A DNA stretch of 64,000 bases. It comes from Rosistilla oblonga. Its GTDB lineage: Bacteria > Planctomycetota > Planctomycetia > Pirellulales > Pirellulaceae. The notes beneath the pieces were generated by a model. The model did no database searches, had not been told where the DNA came from, and worked only from the letters and a program-made list of their open reading frames with translations. Of this stretch, positions 28,701-37,371 are shown one piece after another (position 1 is the stretch's first letter; each line of letters opens with the position of its first letter). The stretch is from positions 5,649,339 through 5,713,338 of the forward strand of contig NZ_CP036292.1 of NCBI RefSeq assembly GCF_007751715.1, given 5' to 3'. The translations under genes were made by a program, and so were the position numbers.

Positions 28701-30432
28701 CGGTGCCACGCCATTGTTGGATAGACCGATCGGTATTGCCAGCTTTGCCCCACGCGCGTGCCGCGGCGATTCGGTACTGCCCCGCGGACGGCATCAGATT
28801 GCTCGCCTGTTCAAACGCGGCGGCGGCGAGATCCCACGACTTGGCTTGCTCGTAAGCCGCACCAAGCAATCCCAGGGCGGCGACACGATCGGTGAGGGCT
28901 GCCGGGGCTTGAGAATCGACAGCTTTCTTCAGGAAGCCAATCGCTTCGGACGTCTGACGTTGCCGGAATGCCAATTCTCCGTTCAGGTAGATTGCCACCC
29001 AACGCGCCGCGTCGAGCGCGTTCTCACGCTGCTTGCGTTCTACGGCAGTGAGCCTAGCGCCGGAGGAGCCCGTTAGCGCCAATGTGAGTCGATTTGTCAC
29101 GGCGGCAAGTTCGTCGACAACATCCTGTGCCTCGCCCAAGTCACCAGTCGAAACAACTGTTCTTGCCAGGGCCAAATGAAGCGTTAGCGATTCGTCTCCC
29201 AACCGCTCGATCCCGGCGCGCCATACTTCCCAAGCCTGCTCGGGCTGCGTCGCCTCCCAATACAGTGTTCCACGCGTTAGGTAGACGGCCTCAATCGCTT
29301 GAGGTCCCACCGACAACGATTCCAACTCAAGCAACTGATCCAGAACCTTCGCCACGTCAGCGATCTTTTCTGGCGTGGGATCGTCGCCTAGATCGGCAAG
29401 AGCCGCCTGATACACGATTTGGAAATCCCAAACTGCATTTGTATTCGGGGCGGACGACGACGTCGCGAGCGAGTCGTCGCCAGCGGAAGCGGCGAGCGTC
29501 TGCAAACGCTGCAACGCGGAAGCGTGAACGTCGTCCAATAGTGTTGATGCCTGATCGGGGTTCGTCGATTGCAGATGGCGATAGACCGTCCACATCGCCT
29601 GTCCATCGTCTCGTTTTTGCCGCAAATTGGCCAGGACTTCAGCGCCGATCGCCTGCGGATTTCCGTTGACATCGGTTGCTGCAAACGCCCCTTCCGGTTC
29701 AGTGGTGCACAGTTCCAGTAGCGCGGCGGCCAACGGGATCTCGTCGCGGTTGGCAATCCATGCTGTATAGACTACGGAGCCCAAAGGTTGTTGAGCTAGC
29801 CATTCCCAAAAACCGGTTTCGCGGTTGAACTTTTCGGGCTCCAGTTTCTCTTTCCCCGCTTGGCCTTGCGACAGGATCAATCGAGTTGTTGCCAGCCCGA
29901 GAAGCATCTCAGGATCATCCTGGGCTGCGGAAAGCTCGATGATTCGCTTTTGGGTCTCGCTGGCATAACGCGGGCCATATTCCAGCAGGCGGGTGATCAG
30001 CTTCCGCTCCAGAGCGTTTCGCTCCTCTCCCGGCGAATCGTCCAACGCGATGACAGCGTTGCGCAGATGGCGGATGGCGCCGTCGATCCGCGAATAGCGT
30101 TCTGCCGGTTGCAGATCGCTGGCATCGGCTGATTTGTCGGCGGCGTTTGCAAGCTGAATCGCAATCTGCGTATCGGCCGGGTGAAGCATCCGCAACTGGT
30201 CGAGCCAACGGAGCTGTTGGTCCCAATCCTCTGCTTCGGCCGCAGCATCGGCTTTCTGTTGAACCGACTCGGCGAGCTGTCCCGATTGCATCCAATAGAT
30301 GCCCCCGAACAACACCGCCGCGATCGCAGCAACACCCAATGTCAGCAACAAGAAGCGCAGGTCGACTTCCCAACGAACGCTTCGTTCGGCCCGTTTGGTT
30401 GTCGATTCAATAGTTACGGAATTCATATTCAA
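25702..30432 (-). CDS. giant membrane-anchored TPR protein
   Basis: A 1576-residue protein with one N-terminal membrane segment (FLLLTLGVAAIAAVLFGGIY, about residues 27-48), then tetratricopeptide-like helices to the end. Clear TPR units include AVALYERAERLAPDNVRILN and LAALTKAVRIAPESPECLIA. The middle is rich in Gln, Ala and Glu. It takes the place of the PrsT TPR lipoprotein of other exosortase loci but is larger and lacks a lipobox. It lies between EpsI and the Wzc-like kinase and probably scaffolds the assembly machine in the periplasm. Two near-equal ATG codons (30432, 30426) are possible starts. Confidence 0.8.
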   Translation of the reverse strand: MNMNSVTIESTTKRAERSVRWEVDLRFLLLTLGVAAIAAVLFGGIYWMQSGQLAESVQQKADAAAEAEDWDQQLRWLDQLRMLHPADTQIAIQLANAADKSADASDLQPAERYSRIDGAIRHLRNAVIALDDSPGEERNALERKLITRLLEYGPRYASETQKRIIELSAAQDDPEMLLGLATTRLILSQGQAGKEKLEPEKFNRETGFWEWLAQQPLGSVVYTAWIANRDEIPLAAALLELCTTEPEGAFAATDVNGNPQAIGAEVLANLRQKRDDGQAMWTVYRHLQSTNPDQASTLLDDVHASALQRLQTLAASAGDDSLATSSSAPNTNAVWDFQIVYQAALADLGDDPTPEKIADVAKVLDQLLELESLSVGPQAIEAVYLTRGTLYWEATQPEQAWEVWRAGIERLGDESLTLHLALARTVVSTGDLGEAQDVVDELAAVTNRLTLALTGSSGARLTAVERKQRENALDAARWVAIYLNGELAFRQRQTSEAIGFLKKAVDSQAPAALTDRVAALGLLGAAYEQAKSWDLAAAAFEQASNLMPSAGQYRIAAARAWGKAGNTDRSIQQWRGTEVSSAAILLEQAQAIVRQQTKRSASERDYAAAVQTLEKAKLAIAQLGDDRSEERQRLTIQSEILALAMPAADDGSSQLGPHERLEQLLKRYPNSAELQSVAVLSLATDNKLDQSRQKLETLADLAGEDSLVYCQTKASLLAMQGNAKPAIATLTQHASEKPADAVVSLKQAADIALANSLPNLAFELLARVAAIEPTPDLIFRLHGLALSQKPSGAAVDPTKSTTVSAEQSPEHWENVLRDEVGTSGGWWRLAVASRLLHEYDRAKPNDPQRDALLKQATQLQREIAVSRPRWALGISLEGLIAARNGETNRAIDALRRGIDGGDQRVSSLLLLVSQLTTANRIAEAEAAFEGFERLKKANSTVTQLAIAIAEMKGDFRQGLDLARASAKRNPNETKTWLLLAQTASAAARSTDEPQARQALIAEASEALDHALEESGNSSLPVYQLRVQFQNAFFGRPEVSRELQQAASSKISEPSRSLFVGLAYLQINDLQSALAALTKAVRIAPESPECLIAMSDYYKAAKNDAKSIEMLEAALRVRPDHVDVRNRLALAIALRDGGEVPWQRLDQLLGTEQTLSAKNKLLHALILINRGDEQRQQQADKILRELIRNDQDNHDDAVRMLAALERRRWAIATEKDDSSQATRAFAESRRLYTILVRRPEPLPLDIYRFADLLLAAEQTGEIDALADQLDKMTEGGTLALDIRLRLARHHGDVKKVEQLTASWTQQMIGSEGTPQASAWEAAGRTLSRLGFHEQALDWLQQAYDEDPKYLRPYVIALARGRKFDTALEICKSNFEKTMDGNTLALIADLIVLSGNTVTVPIEIEAYLEDAINRYKSVAQVMESVATLRLSQHRYAEAVALYERAERLAPDNVRILNNLAMALSEVQGRFVDALPRIRKAIDLYGRSPELLDTLGLVLLRNDQVDEAVQTLREATATSSDPQYRFHLVMALLRSGDRVAARAQWAQLDIRAIKSSVLTPAESRDLEAIQEEFGRRKAS

Positions 30433-30530
30433 CGTTTTTTACGCAAGCGATGACAAATGGAACACCAAAACGCCTGGTTAGGCCGTGGACTGTTACGCGT
30501 TTGTGCTTTGGCAAATCAGCCAGCACGCAC

Positions 30531-30654
30531 TAGCAGCTTGTCGATTTAATCAGCCGATTGGGCGTTAGCCCCGGTTCCGCTGCCAATAAACAGGGGCTAA
30601 CGCCCAAACGGCTAATGCAAGGAAGCTCGTTGTGACTAAACCGACAAGCTGCTA
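30531..30654. repeat. 124-bp fold-back (MITE-like) repeat, copy 2
   Basis: It begins TAGCAGCTTGTCGATTTA and ends TAAACCGACAAGCTGCTA, with the same inner inverted pair as the copy at 21234-21357 apart from one base. The right flank GCTAGCGTCCGGTT is the inverse of the left flank of copy 1. It sits in the 301-base gap between the TPR gene and the kinase gene; nothing else is seen there. Confidence 0.8.
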
Positions 30655-30733
30655 GCGTCCGGTTATCCAAGAGCCCCCGACACTAGCGCGTGCCGGTTGA
30701 TACCTCAAATGAAACAGTGCTCTGCCCTTGTGA

Positions 30734-33004
30734 TCAGGCGTGCTCGATTGTCTGCGGTTCGGGTTGAGCGGTGAAATAGCGGTAATCGCCATACCGGTAG
30801 GCATACTGGCTGCTGGGCACACCGCTGAACACGGTGCCCGCGACGTTAGCCCCCGCCGCTTCCAAACGTCGGCTGGTCCGGACCACCGAATCGGTGCGAC
30901 TGACGTCGCGCATCACGCATACCAACGTCGCGTCGGTTTCCGAAGCAATTGCCAAGGTTTCTCCGGCGGCCAAAACCGGAGCGGTGTCGAAGATGACGAA
31001 ACCATATTTTTCGAGCGCTTGATCCAACAAGTCGCGGATCGACGATGCATTGACTAAGCGATGTGGGCTCTGATGCATTTTCCCGGCGGGGAGGACGTGA
31101 ACAAAGTCGCCCAGGCTGGTGTCGACGGCATCCTTTAATTCAACGTCACCCGAGAGGACTTTCGACAACCCTGGGCCGAGATCGAGCCCAAAGATTGCGT
31201 GTTGATCGGGGCTGCGAAGGTCGCCATCGATCAGCAAAACGGTTTTCCCCGACGCCTTTGCGACGGAGATTGCCAACTGCGATGCAACACTGCTTTTCCC
31301 CTCTCCCGACATGCTGCTGGCGATGGTCAGCGAACGGACCCCGATCGTATCCTTCGACATCATCAGATTCGCTCGCAGCGTATCGATACTCTCTTCGAAG
31401 ACGCGCCGCCCTTTCCGCGAACCAAACTTCGGTGGCAGTTTGGCCACCTCGCCGATGATGGGAGCCATCACCTTGGATTCCAGGTTGGACGCATCGCAGA
31501 TCTTCTGCGAACGCAGCTCCCACAACAGGCCAAACAAGAATGGAATCATAAACGCGCCTCCGGCAGCGACGATCATCTTTTTCGTCGGCATCGGTTCGAC
31601 CGGATTCAATGGCGGTGTGGCCTGCGCCAAGGTATGCAAGCCGCTGCCACGACGGCGTTCGGTGCGAATCGCCGCCAATCTCTGATTCAATTGACCAAGG
31701 ATCCCTGCGGCGATCTCGCGATCTTCGGTCGCGAATCGCAGGTCGGCCGCTTTGCCACCACGCTGTTCCAAACGCGCTTTCTCGATATCGTATTCCTGTT
31801 GAATAATCGCCCGTCGCGCTTTCAGATCAACCAGCTGTTGATTGATCGATTCACGCAGGGCTAGCGCGGCCGTTTTTTTCTCGGCAAGTCCCTCTTGATA
31901 GTCACGTTCTGCGTCGCGACGCAGCCGTTCGGTGACCGCTTGCGGCGCCCGTTGTCGCGCGTCAGCCAAAGCGTTGTCGAGTTCGCGTTGCTGTTCGGCC
32001 GCTCTCTCGACTAACTCTTTGTGATATTCCTGTCGCAGCGGTGCCAATCCGCGATCCTCGAGGTTTCGCACCCGCGATTGCCGTTCGGCAAGCAACCTTC
32101 GGTTGGTAACAACACTTGGATCGGACTCCACAAACTGGTCGATCTCTTCCGGATAAGGCGCCCGAACTTTGGATGGATCGAGATCGCTTTTCGCTGAGCT
32201 TTCGCCAATCGCCGTGTTCATCGCGACTTTCGCTTCGAGAATCGATTCTTCGACGATCAGGTTGGAAAGATTGGACCGAAGCGATGCAAGAACAGAGAGA
32301 TCGTTTTCGAGGCCCTCCACTCGGTGGGTCGGGTCGTAACCTATTACCATCTTGCTCAAGTCTCGCACCCGTTCTCCATGCACCTGGACTTCATTTTTCC
32401 ACTGATCGATCGATGGCGTCAGCCAGCTCTCCAAATTCGAAACACGGTCGTTATCTAAACGGTCACGAATCGTAAGAAACGAGTCGGTGATCTTGTTGCA
32501 GATCGTGGCTGCGGCAACGGGATCTTTGTGTTGAAACTCAATCGATAACAATGTAGAGGAACCCACATTGGACACCCCAACGGCTCCCCGAATCTGCCCA
32601 AGTGATAAGGGCGTCTCAGAGTCGTAAAATGCCTGCACTTCGGGGTCGTTTTTCACTTCGTCGAGAACTAATGCGTTGGTGACCAACGGCCGCTCGCTCG
32701 CGACAAGATTTCGCGGTGTCGGCATCACTCCCTTAAATACGACGTAATCTTGATTGACTTCCAACAGGTGCGTCGCTTTGTAGACAGGCACAAAAGTACT
32801 GAAGACAGCAAACGCCGCTGCGGCTGCGAGAGCGAGCCCGATCGGGGTTGCCCAAACCCAACAATGCCTGACGGTCACCCACAACAACTTGGGATCCAAT
32901 TCGGTCGAACCGCTTGGCGCTGGGCGAGTTGCGTGAGCCGATGGCCGACCGTTGTTACCGATTGGCAAACCGGCGCGATGCGATGAAGGGGGTTTATTTT
33001 GCAT
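30734..33004 (-). CDS. Wzc-like polysaccharide chain-length regulator and tyrosine autokinase
   Basis: A protein of about 756 residues. An N-terminal Wzz domain has a first membrane segment (PIGLALAAAAAFAVFSTFVP). A long coiled coil follows (residues about 170-440), then a second membrane segment (MIVAAGGAFMIPFLFGLLWE) and a cytoplasmic BY-kinase domain. Walker A SSMSGEGKSSVASQ lies near residue 565, Walker A' TVLLIDGDLRSPD near 590 and Walker B VIFDTAPVLAAGE further on. The tail YAYRYGDYRYF is a tyrosine cluster for autophosphorylation. It should set polymer length together with the TPR protein. ATG 33004 is preferred over a TTG two codons upstream. Confidence 0.9.
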   Translation of the reverse strand: MQNKPPSSHRAGLPIGNNGRPSAHATRPAPSGSTELDPKLLWVTVRHCWVWATPIGLALAAAAAFAVFSTFVPVYKATHLLEVNQDYVVFKGVMPTPRNLVASERPLVTNALVLDEVKNDPEVQAFYDSETPLSLGQIRGAVGVSNVGSSTLLSIEFQHKDPVAAATICNKITDSFLTIRDRLDNDRVSNLESWLTPSIDQWKNEVQVHGERVRDLSKMVIGYDPTHRVEGLENDLSVLASLRSNLSNLIVEESILEAKVAMNTAIGESSAKSDLDPSKVRAPYPEEIDQFVESDPSVVTNRRLLAERQSRVRNLEDRGLAPLRQEYHKELVERAAEQQRELDNALADARQRAPQAVTERLRRDAERDYQEGLAEKKTAALALRESINQQLVDLKARRAIIQQEYDIEKARLEQRGGKAADLRFATEDREIAAGILGQLNQRLAAIRTERRRGSGLHTLAQATPPLNPVEPMPTKKMIVAAGGAFMIPFLFGLLWELRSQKICDASNLESKVMAPIIGEVAKLPPKFGSRKGRRVFEESIDTLRANLMMSKDTIGVRSLTIASSMSGEGKSSVASQLAISVAKASGKTVLLIDGDLRSPDQHAIFGLDLGPGLSKVLSGDVELKDAVDTSLGDFVHVLPAGKMHQSPHRLVNASSIRDLLDQALEKYGFVIFDTAPVLAAGETLAIASETDATLVCVMRDVSRTDSVVRTSRRLEAAGANVAGTVFSGVPSSQYAYRYGDYRYFTAQPEPQTIEHA

Positions 33005-33251
33005 GCTCAATTTCCTACGACGAAACGCTACGAAATCTTAATTTGACGGAGAAGATGTTTGATTGAAGCTGGCGTCGACTAGCGATGCAGCCGATTGGTT
33101 GTGGACGACAGTAAGGAGACTTCACGCAGGTGGACACCAGCGTGCAATGTGAATAAAGGTGATCGAGAGTGTTGATATAGAACGCTCGAGCGAGGGGACG
33201 GTTGAAGGCTTCCGTGATCTTGTGCCACGGATTGCATGGTGTGGATCATGG

Positions 33252-34337
33252 CTAGACCGCCTGCGGATTTTGCTGTAGACGTTCGACTGGATTGTAGACC
33301 TGAACCGGACGGTACAATCGCTGCCAGTAAACGATTACCAACCACATCAAAAATGCTGCGGCGGGAATCATCAGGTAGCCCATCCAATCGTGGATCGTTT
33401 TATGCGCCTCGGGTGAGTCAAACCACTGGTAAAGAATACAAGTGATCGTAATCCGCAAAGCGTTCACCAAGATCGCCATCGGAGCGGCCGCCAACATCAG
33501 GACAACGCGATCGATCCAACTGCGGTTGACGGTTACCGCCCAGAAGTACGCGATCGCAAAAACACCGACAAAGATCCGCAATCCCGAGCAAGCCTGTTCG
33601 ATCATAAAACGCGATTCGCCGATCCAAAGCGTATGCCCTTCGGCGATCGCCGGCAGCCCAAGGATCCGCAGCATCGTCGTGCTCAACACGGTCGCCATCC
33701 CTTGCAGCTTCCAACTGAGCATCGTTTCAGCTCGGTAGGGAAGCGGCACCAAGACGACAAGAAAGATGATCGCGGGAGCGGCCCAACGGGTTGCTTTCCA
33801 ACCGAACAACAGCCATGAGACCCCGGCAACCATCGGTACAAGCGACCAACCATCCATGAAATCCATGTAGGCCAACCGCCCCGCCACTCGCATGACAACC
33901 GCGATCCCAATCAACCACAACCCTCGCCAATCGACGCCACGGCGAATGCCCGGGAAGCTTTCCCAGCGAAGCCACAGCAACACGCCCGCGAGCGGACCCC
34001 CTAGATATCCATGGGAGTAATCTGGTTCATTGCGCCACGTCTGTTCCAGCCAAAGAAACGTCGGATAATACGCGAAACAGACCCCAGCAATCAGAACCAC
34101 CGTCCAGGCCCACAACGCTCGCGAATTCCACGTGGGAGGAACGGTAAGCTGGAGCGTCTCATCGGCTTTAGCTCTCCGGCCGCGGCTAGAAGACCGCTGC
34201 CTAACGCCCCGCTTCCCTTTGCCTTCCGGGGCTTTCTCCCCCGGTTTCGCGGCATTGGATTTCTGGGGGTAGCGCGACAGGGCAGCCCTGTCTATCTTGT
34301 TGACGGTTCGGCGTTTGTTCCTGCCCAAGAAAACCAC
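33252..34337 (-). CDS. exosortase (EpsH/Xrt family transpeptidase)
   Basis: A polytopic protein of about 360 residues with roughly eight membrane segments. The three exosortase active-site residues are visible: Cys in FMIEQACSGLRIFVG (about 250), Arg in ILVNALRITITC (about 295) and His in AHKTIHDWMGY (about 316). Exosortases cleave and sort proteins with C-terminal PEP-CTERM-like tags. No such tag is seen in this window. The N-terminal 65 residues are basic and poorly conserved in style; GTG 34337, TTG 34340 or TTG 34328 could start it, and a 17-bp palindrome lies in this part. It is the first gene of the minus-strand core locus. The subtype is not assigned. Confidence 0.85.
   Translation of the reverse strand: MVFLGRNKRRTVNKIDRAALSRYPQKSNAAKPGEKAPEGKGKRGVRQRSSSRGRRAKADETLQLTVPPTWNSRALWAWTVVLIAGVCFAYYPTFLWLEQTWRNEPDYSHGYLGGPLAGVLLWLRWESFPGIRRGVDWRGLWLIGIAVVMRVAGRLAYMDFMDGWSLVPMVAGVSWLLFGWKATRWAAPAIIFLVVLVPLPYRAETMLSWKLQGMATVLSTTMLRILGLPAIAEGHTLWIGESRFMIEQACSGLRIFVGVFAIAYFWAVTVNRSWIDRVVLMLAAAPMAILVNALRITITCILYQWFDSPEAHKTIHDWMGYLMIPAAAFLMWLVIVYWQRLYRPVQVYNPVERLQQNPQAV
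34276..34292. promoter_or_regulatory. 17-bp perfect palindrome, possible operator or hairpin
   Basis: GACAGGGCAGCCCTGTC has 8-base arms around one central base. It lies in the 5' part of the exosortase reading frame, where protein conservation is weak. If the real start is further downstream it would be in the leader. The role is unknown. Confidence 0.35.
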
Positions 34338-34590
34338 CAATGTGTGTAAAGTGTTACGAACACACGACTTACGAAACCCAACGCGTTCGATATCGGCGCA
34401 GACTTCGTGCTCGTGGGTGACCGATTTTCAACGGTCACTTCTGTCTAATTTCAACCGTCACAGCCTCTCGTTCAGCTTGTGAACGCCCAGCTGGCGGGAA
34501 TTTTTGGGAGATGTGAACTCGCAAAGTGTTTGCAAATTCGCCCAAGGAATCCGCCCCATCAGTGGCCCAGTGACCGGGGGTGTGTGATCC

Positions 34591-34628
34591 TGCCCTAGAC
34601 AGGTATGCTAGACAGTACCTGTGGGGCA
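34591..34628. promoter_or_regulatory. interrupted palindrome in the divergent intergenic region
   Basis: ACAGGTA at 34599 and TACCTGT at 34616 form perfect 7-base arms with a 10-base spacer. The outer TGCCC and GGGCA extend the pairing past a small bulge. CTAGACAG also occurs twice with a 13-base step. The rest of the 34.34-34.95 kb gap between the divergent exosortase and ligase genes holds no gene that I recognise. An operator or RNA hairpin is possible. Confidence 0.4.
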
Positions 34629-34947
34629 GTCAACGAACTGTAAGTTGGAATTTGATCTTTACTTTTCTAACTTCCGATTACGCACCCGGCCAACACATTT
34701 AAGGGAGGTTCGTTCGCCGCAGAGCATTTATGCTTATGTGGCGGATTCGGAGGCAAGATTCCGCTGTGCCGAGCCGTTGGCCTGGAGCTTGTTAAAGAAG
34801 CCGCGTGGAACAGGGCAGCAATCGCCCTCAATGAATGTAGATGCCTTGGGCAGACTTTGCGGATTGGCGAAACAAAACAGCCACGCCTCCACGAGCGGAT
34901 GATTAGATTGGTTGTAAAACTTGGACGGGCAAGAAATCGATGGGGCG

Positions 34948-37245
34948 ATGATTGCGGCAGCGGGAGTCGAAGTGCGCGGACGTACCCAAAGTATCGATTG
35001 GAGAGAACCTGTCCGCGCCCTGATGGCACTGGGGCTTGTCGGCACCATCGTTGGTTCTGCGTGGGCGTACGGTGGTGGTTATCTAAGCACGCGGTTCCAT
35101 GTCTGCCTTGCGATCTTAGTGACTGCGCCACTGGGGGTCCTGCTGACGATTCGCAGACATGACGATCGCAGACAAACGAACTGGATCGTCGTCGCGACAG
35201 CTCTGGTTTGGATTGCCGGTTTTGCGCAAACGCTTCCGTTGCCCGAGTCATTCATCGATTGGATTCAACCCAGCGCGACTGAAGTCACTCGCAAGTGGTT
35301 GCCAGAGGCGATCGTTTCTGAAGCAAGCGACATCCAGCCCGGGCAGACTCTCAGCATCGCGGCCACCTATACCAAGATGGCACTCGCGGTACCGGCAACG
35401 TTTGGGATCGTCTGCTGGTTGGCGTCGCTCGTGTTTTCCGATCGGCGGTGGGGGCGATTTTTCTTGGCAAGCATTGCCGTTGCTGGCGGGACGTTCTCAT
35501 TTTTTGGATTGGCAGATGCGATCCGGCTGGGACGCGACGAAGCTGTCGAGCTGCGGCAACGTTTGATTATCTCGCCGGTCGGCGCAGACGATCCGTTTGG
35601 TCCGTTTGTCAACAACAACAATGCTGCAGGTTTTCTAAACATCGCCGTCGGTTGCACGATCGGCTTGTTAGCTCTAAATCGTCGCCGCTTGCCGACGTCC
35701 CCGCCCCTTTCAGCGGTGCGACAAAATCGGTCCTCCAATACGGGCCATGCTGGCGCGACGGACTATCGACGTTTCATCCAGGTACTGTTGGCGATCACTC
35801 TACTGTTGAACATTGCCGGTGTGATGGGCAGCGCGTCGCGAGGTGGTTTCCTGGGCTTGATGGCTGGTGGGCTAGCGATTTTCGCGTTGCGTCTACGAAC
35901 CACACCGCCCGCCCGCACCGTTTTGATCGTCGCAGTTCTCTTGGCGGCTTCGGTTGGGTTGCTTGAAGTCTTAGGGCTGCGAGCGATCTTCGCAGCTCGC
36001 CTGGAAACCCTTTACCAAGGAACCGCGTTGGAAGACCCGCGGATCGATCACTGGAGCGATTCGCTCAACGCAATATGGCACTTCCTCCCACTCGGGGCCG
36101 GCTTAGGCACCTATCGATTTGCATACCTCCCATTCCAGCACTCGGGCGGCCCGCGATGGTTCGTCAACGCCGATGGGATGCCGATCGAATGGTTGCTCGA
36201 AGGTGGGCTTTGGTTGCTGCCAATCATTGCTGGCTGTATCTGGTGGTTGGTCCGACGCAGTGGACAATTGCGGTCCCATCTCGATTCGCTCGGCCCCAAA
36301 GATGCAATTTTCGCCGATGGAATGCTGACTGCCGCGAGGTTTGTCCTCCCCGCGATGCTGGTCAGCCAATTGTTCGACTACGGAATCTTGCAGCCTTCAC
36401 TGCTGTTGAGTGTTGCGTGCATCGGCGGTGCCCTGATCGGAATCGCAAATCGTGTCGCCAATACGCATCGTTTGAATGACCTACCGATGGACGCGGTTCG
36501 ATCGGAGACAACCTCCCAACCAATGATTGCCGGCAACCAACGATCCGACAGGCCAATCGGAAAGGCTGATAGCGCGTTTCTTCGTGCAGAAACGCGATTT
36601 GCCCAACCGCTCGCCTTGATTATGCTATTCGCTGGGCTGTCGCTTGCGACGTTGGCATTGTCTCGCGGCAGCGCAATAGAAAAGATTCGATTGCAACGCG
36701 ATGCGTATCGGAACCAATCCCTACTGGAATTCCCAGATCTTGAAGGGAAGATTGCTGCGGTTGAACGCGTCTTGCTGAAACAACCCGATCACTCCGAAGC
36801 GCACCTATTAATGGCCCGGCTGCTGATCGATCAACAGCGACAGATCGGTGCTAGTTATTTGGTCGCCAATAATTTGGTTCCTGCCGACAAGGTCGCCAGC
36901 TGGGTCTCGCCACGCACAGTGCGACGGGCTTATTACGCGAGGGCGTCGGAGCCGAATAATTCGCTACACGACTTGCTGATGCCTACCCAAGATATATCTC
37001 AATGGAAGCGTGCCCGAGAGCATGCGATCGCAGCACTCTACCATTGCCAGCTGGACGACCGCCCGCGGCTACTTTTAATCGAACTGGACATGTTAAGCGA
37101 ACAGCCCCAACTGACCACGCCCGTATTGATCCAACAAGCACGGATCCTACGCAACCGAACGCCACGAGTGATGCAACACCTCGACCGACTCGAATCGATT
37201 CGGATCGTCCCGAGCCCCGGGACGCCGGTTGAGATGACAGAATGA
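34948..37245 (+). CDS. O-antigen ligase/polymerase-like membrane protein with TPR-like tail
   Basis: A protein of about 765 residues with about a dozen membrane segments. The Wzy_C-type region holds NNNNAAGFLNIAVGCTIGLL and VMGSASRGGFLGLMAGGLAI, followed by FLPLGAGLGTYRFAYLPFQH in the periplasmic loop. The last 180 residues after the final membrane segment (LIMLFAGLSLATLALSRG) are helical and resemble tetratricopeptide units (AAVERVLLKQPDHSEAHLLM). It probably polymerises or ligates the polysaccharide. ATG 34948 is preferred; TTG 34921 would add nine residues. It is the first plus-strand gene, divergent from the exosortase. Confidence 0.8.
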   Translation: MIAAAGVEVRGRTQSIDWREPVRALMALGLVGTIVGSAWAYGGGYLSTRFHVCLAILVTAPLGVLLTIRRHDDRRQTNWIVVATALVWIAGFAQTLPLPESFIDWIQPSATEVTRKWLPEAIVSEASDIQPGQTLSIAATYTKMALAVPATFGIVCWLASLVFSDRRWGRFFLASIAVAGGTFSFFGLADAIRLGRDEAVELRQRLIISPVGADDPFGPFVNNNNAAGFLNIAVGCTIGLLALNRRRLPTSPPLSAVRQNRSSNTGHAGATDYRRFIQVLLAITLLLNIAGVMGSASRGGFLGLMAGGLAIFALRLRTTPPARTVLIVAVLLAASVGLLEVLGLRAIFAARLETLYQGTALEDPRIDHWSDSLNAIWHFLPLGAGLGTYRFAYLPFQHSGGPRWFVNADGMPIEWLLEGGLWLLPIIAGCIWWLVRRSGQLRSHLDSLGPKDAIFADGMLTAARFVLPAMLVSQLFDYGILQPSLLLSVACIGGALIGIANRVANTHRLNDLPMDAVRSETTSQPMIAGNQRSDRPIGKADSAFLRAETRFAQPLALIMLFAGLSLATLALSRGSAIEKIRLQRDAYRNQSLLEFPDLEGKIAAVERVLLKQPDHSEAHLLMARLLIDQQRQIGASYLVANNLVPADKVASWVSPRTVRRAYYARASEPNNSLHDLLMPTQDISQWKRAREHAIAALYHCQLDDRPRLLLIELDMLSEQPQLTTPVLIQQARILRNRTPRVMQHLDRLESIRIVPSPGTPVEMTE

Positions 37246-37371
37246 AGCCCCCCGCGATGGCTAACATTCCATTTACACAACACCAAGACACAAACTCCAA
37301 CCGCGATGGCGATTCGATCTGCAAGATGAATCACGCTCGATTGGCCAAAGGCATATTTTGAGGAACTTTCG

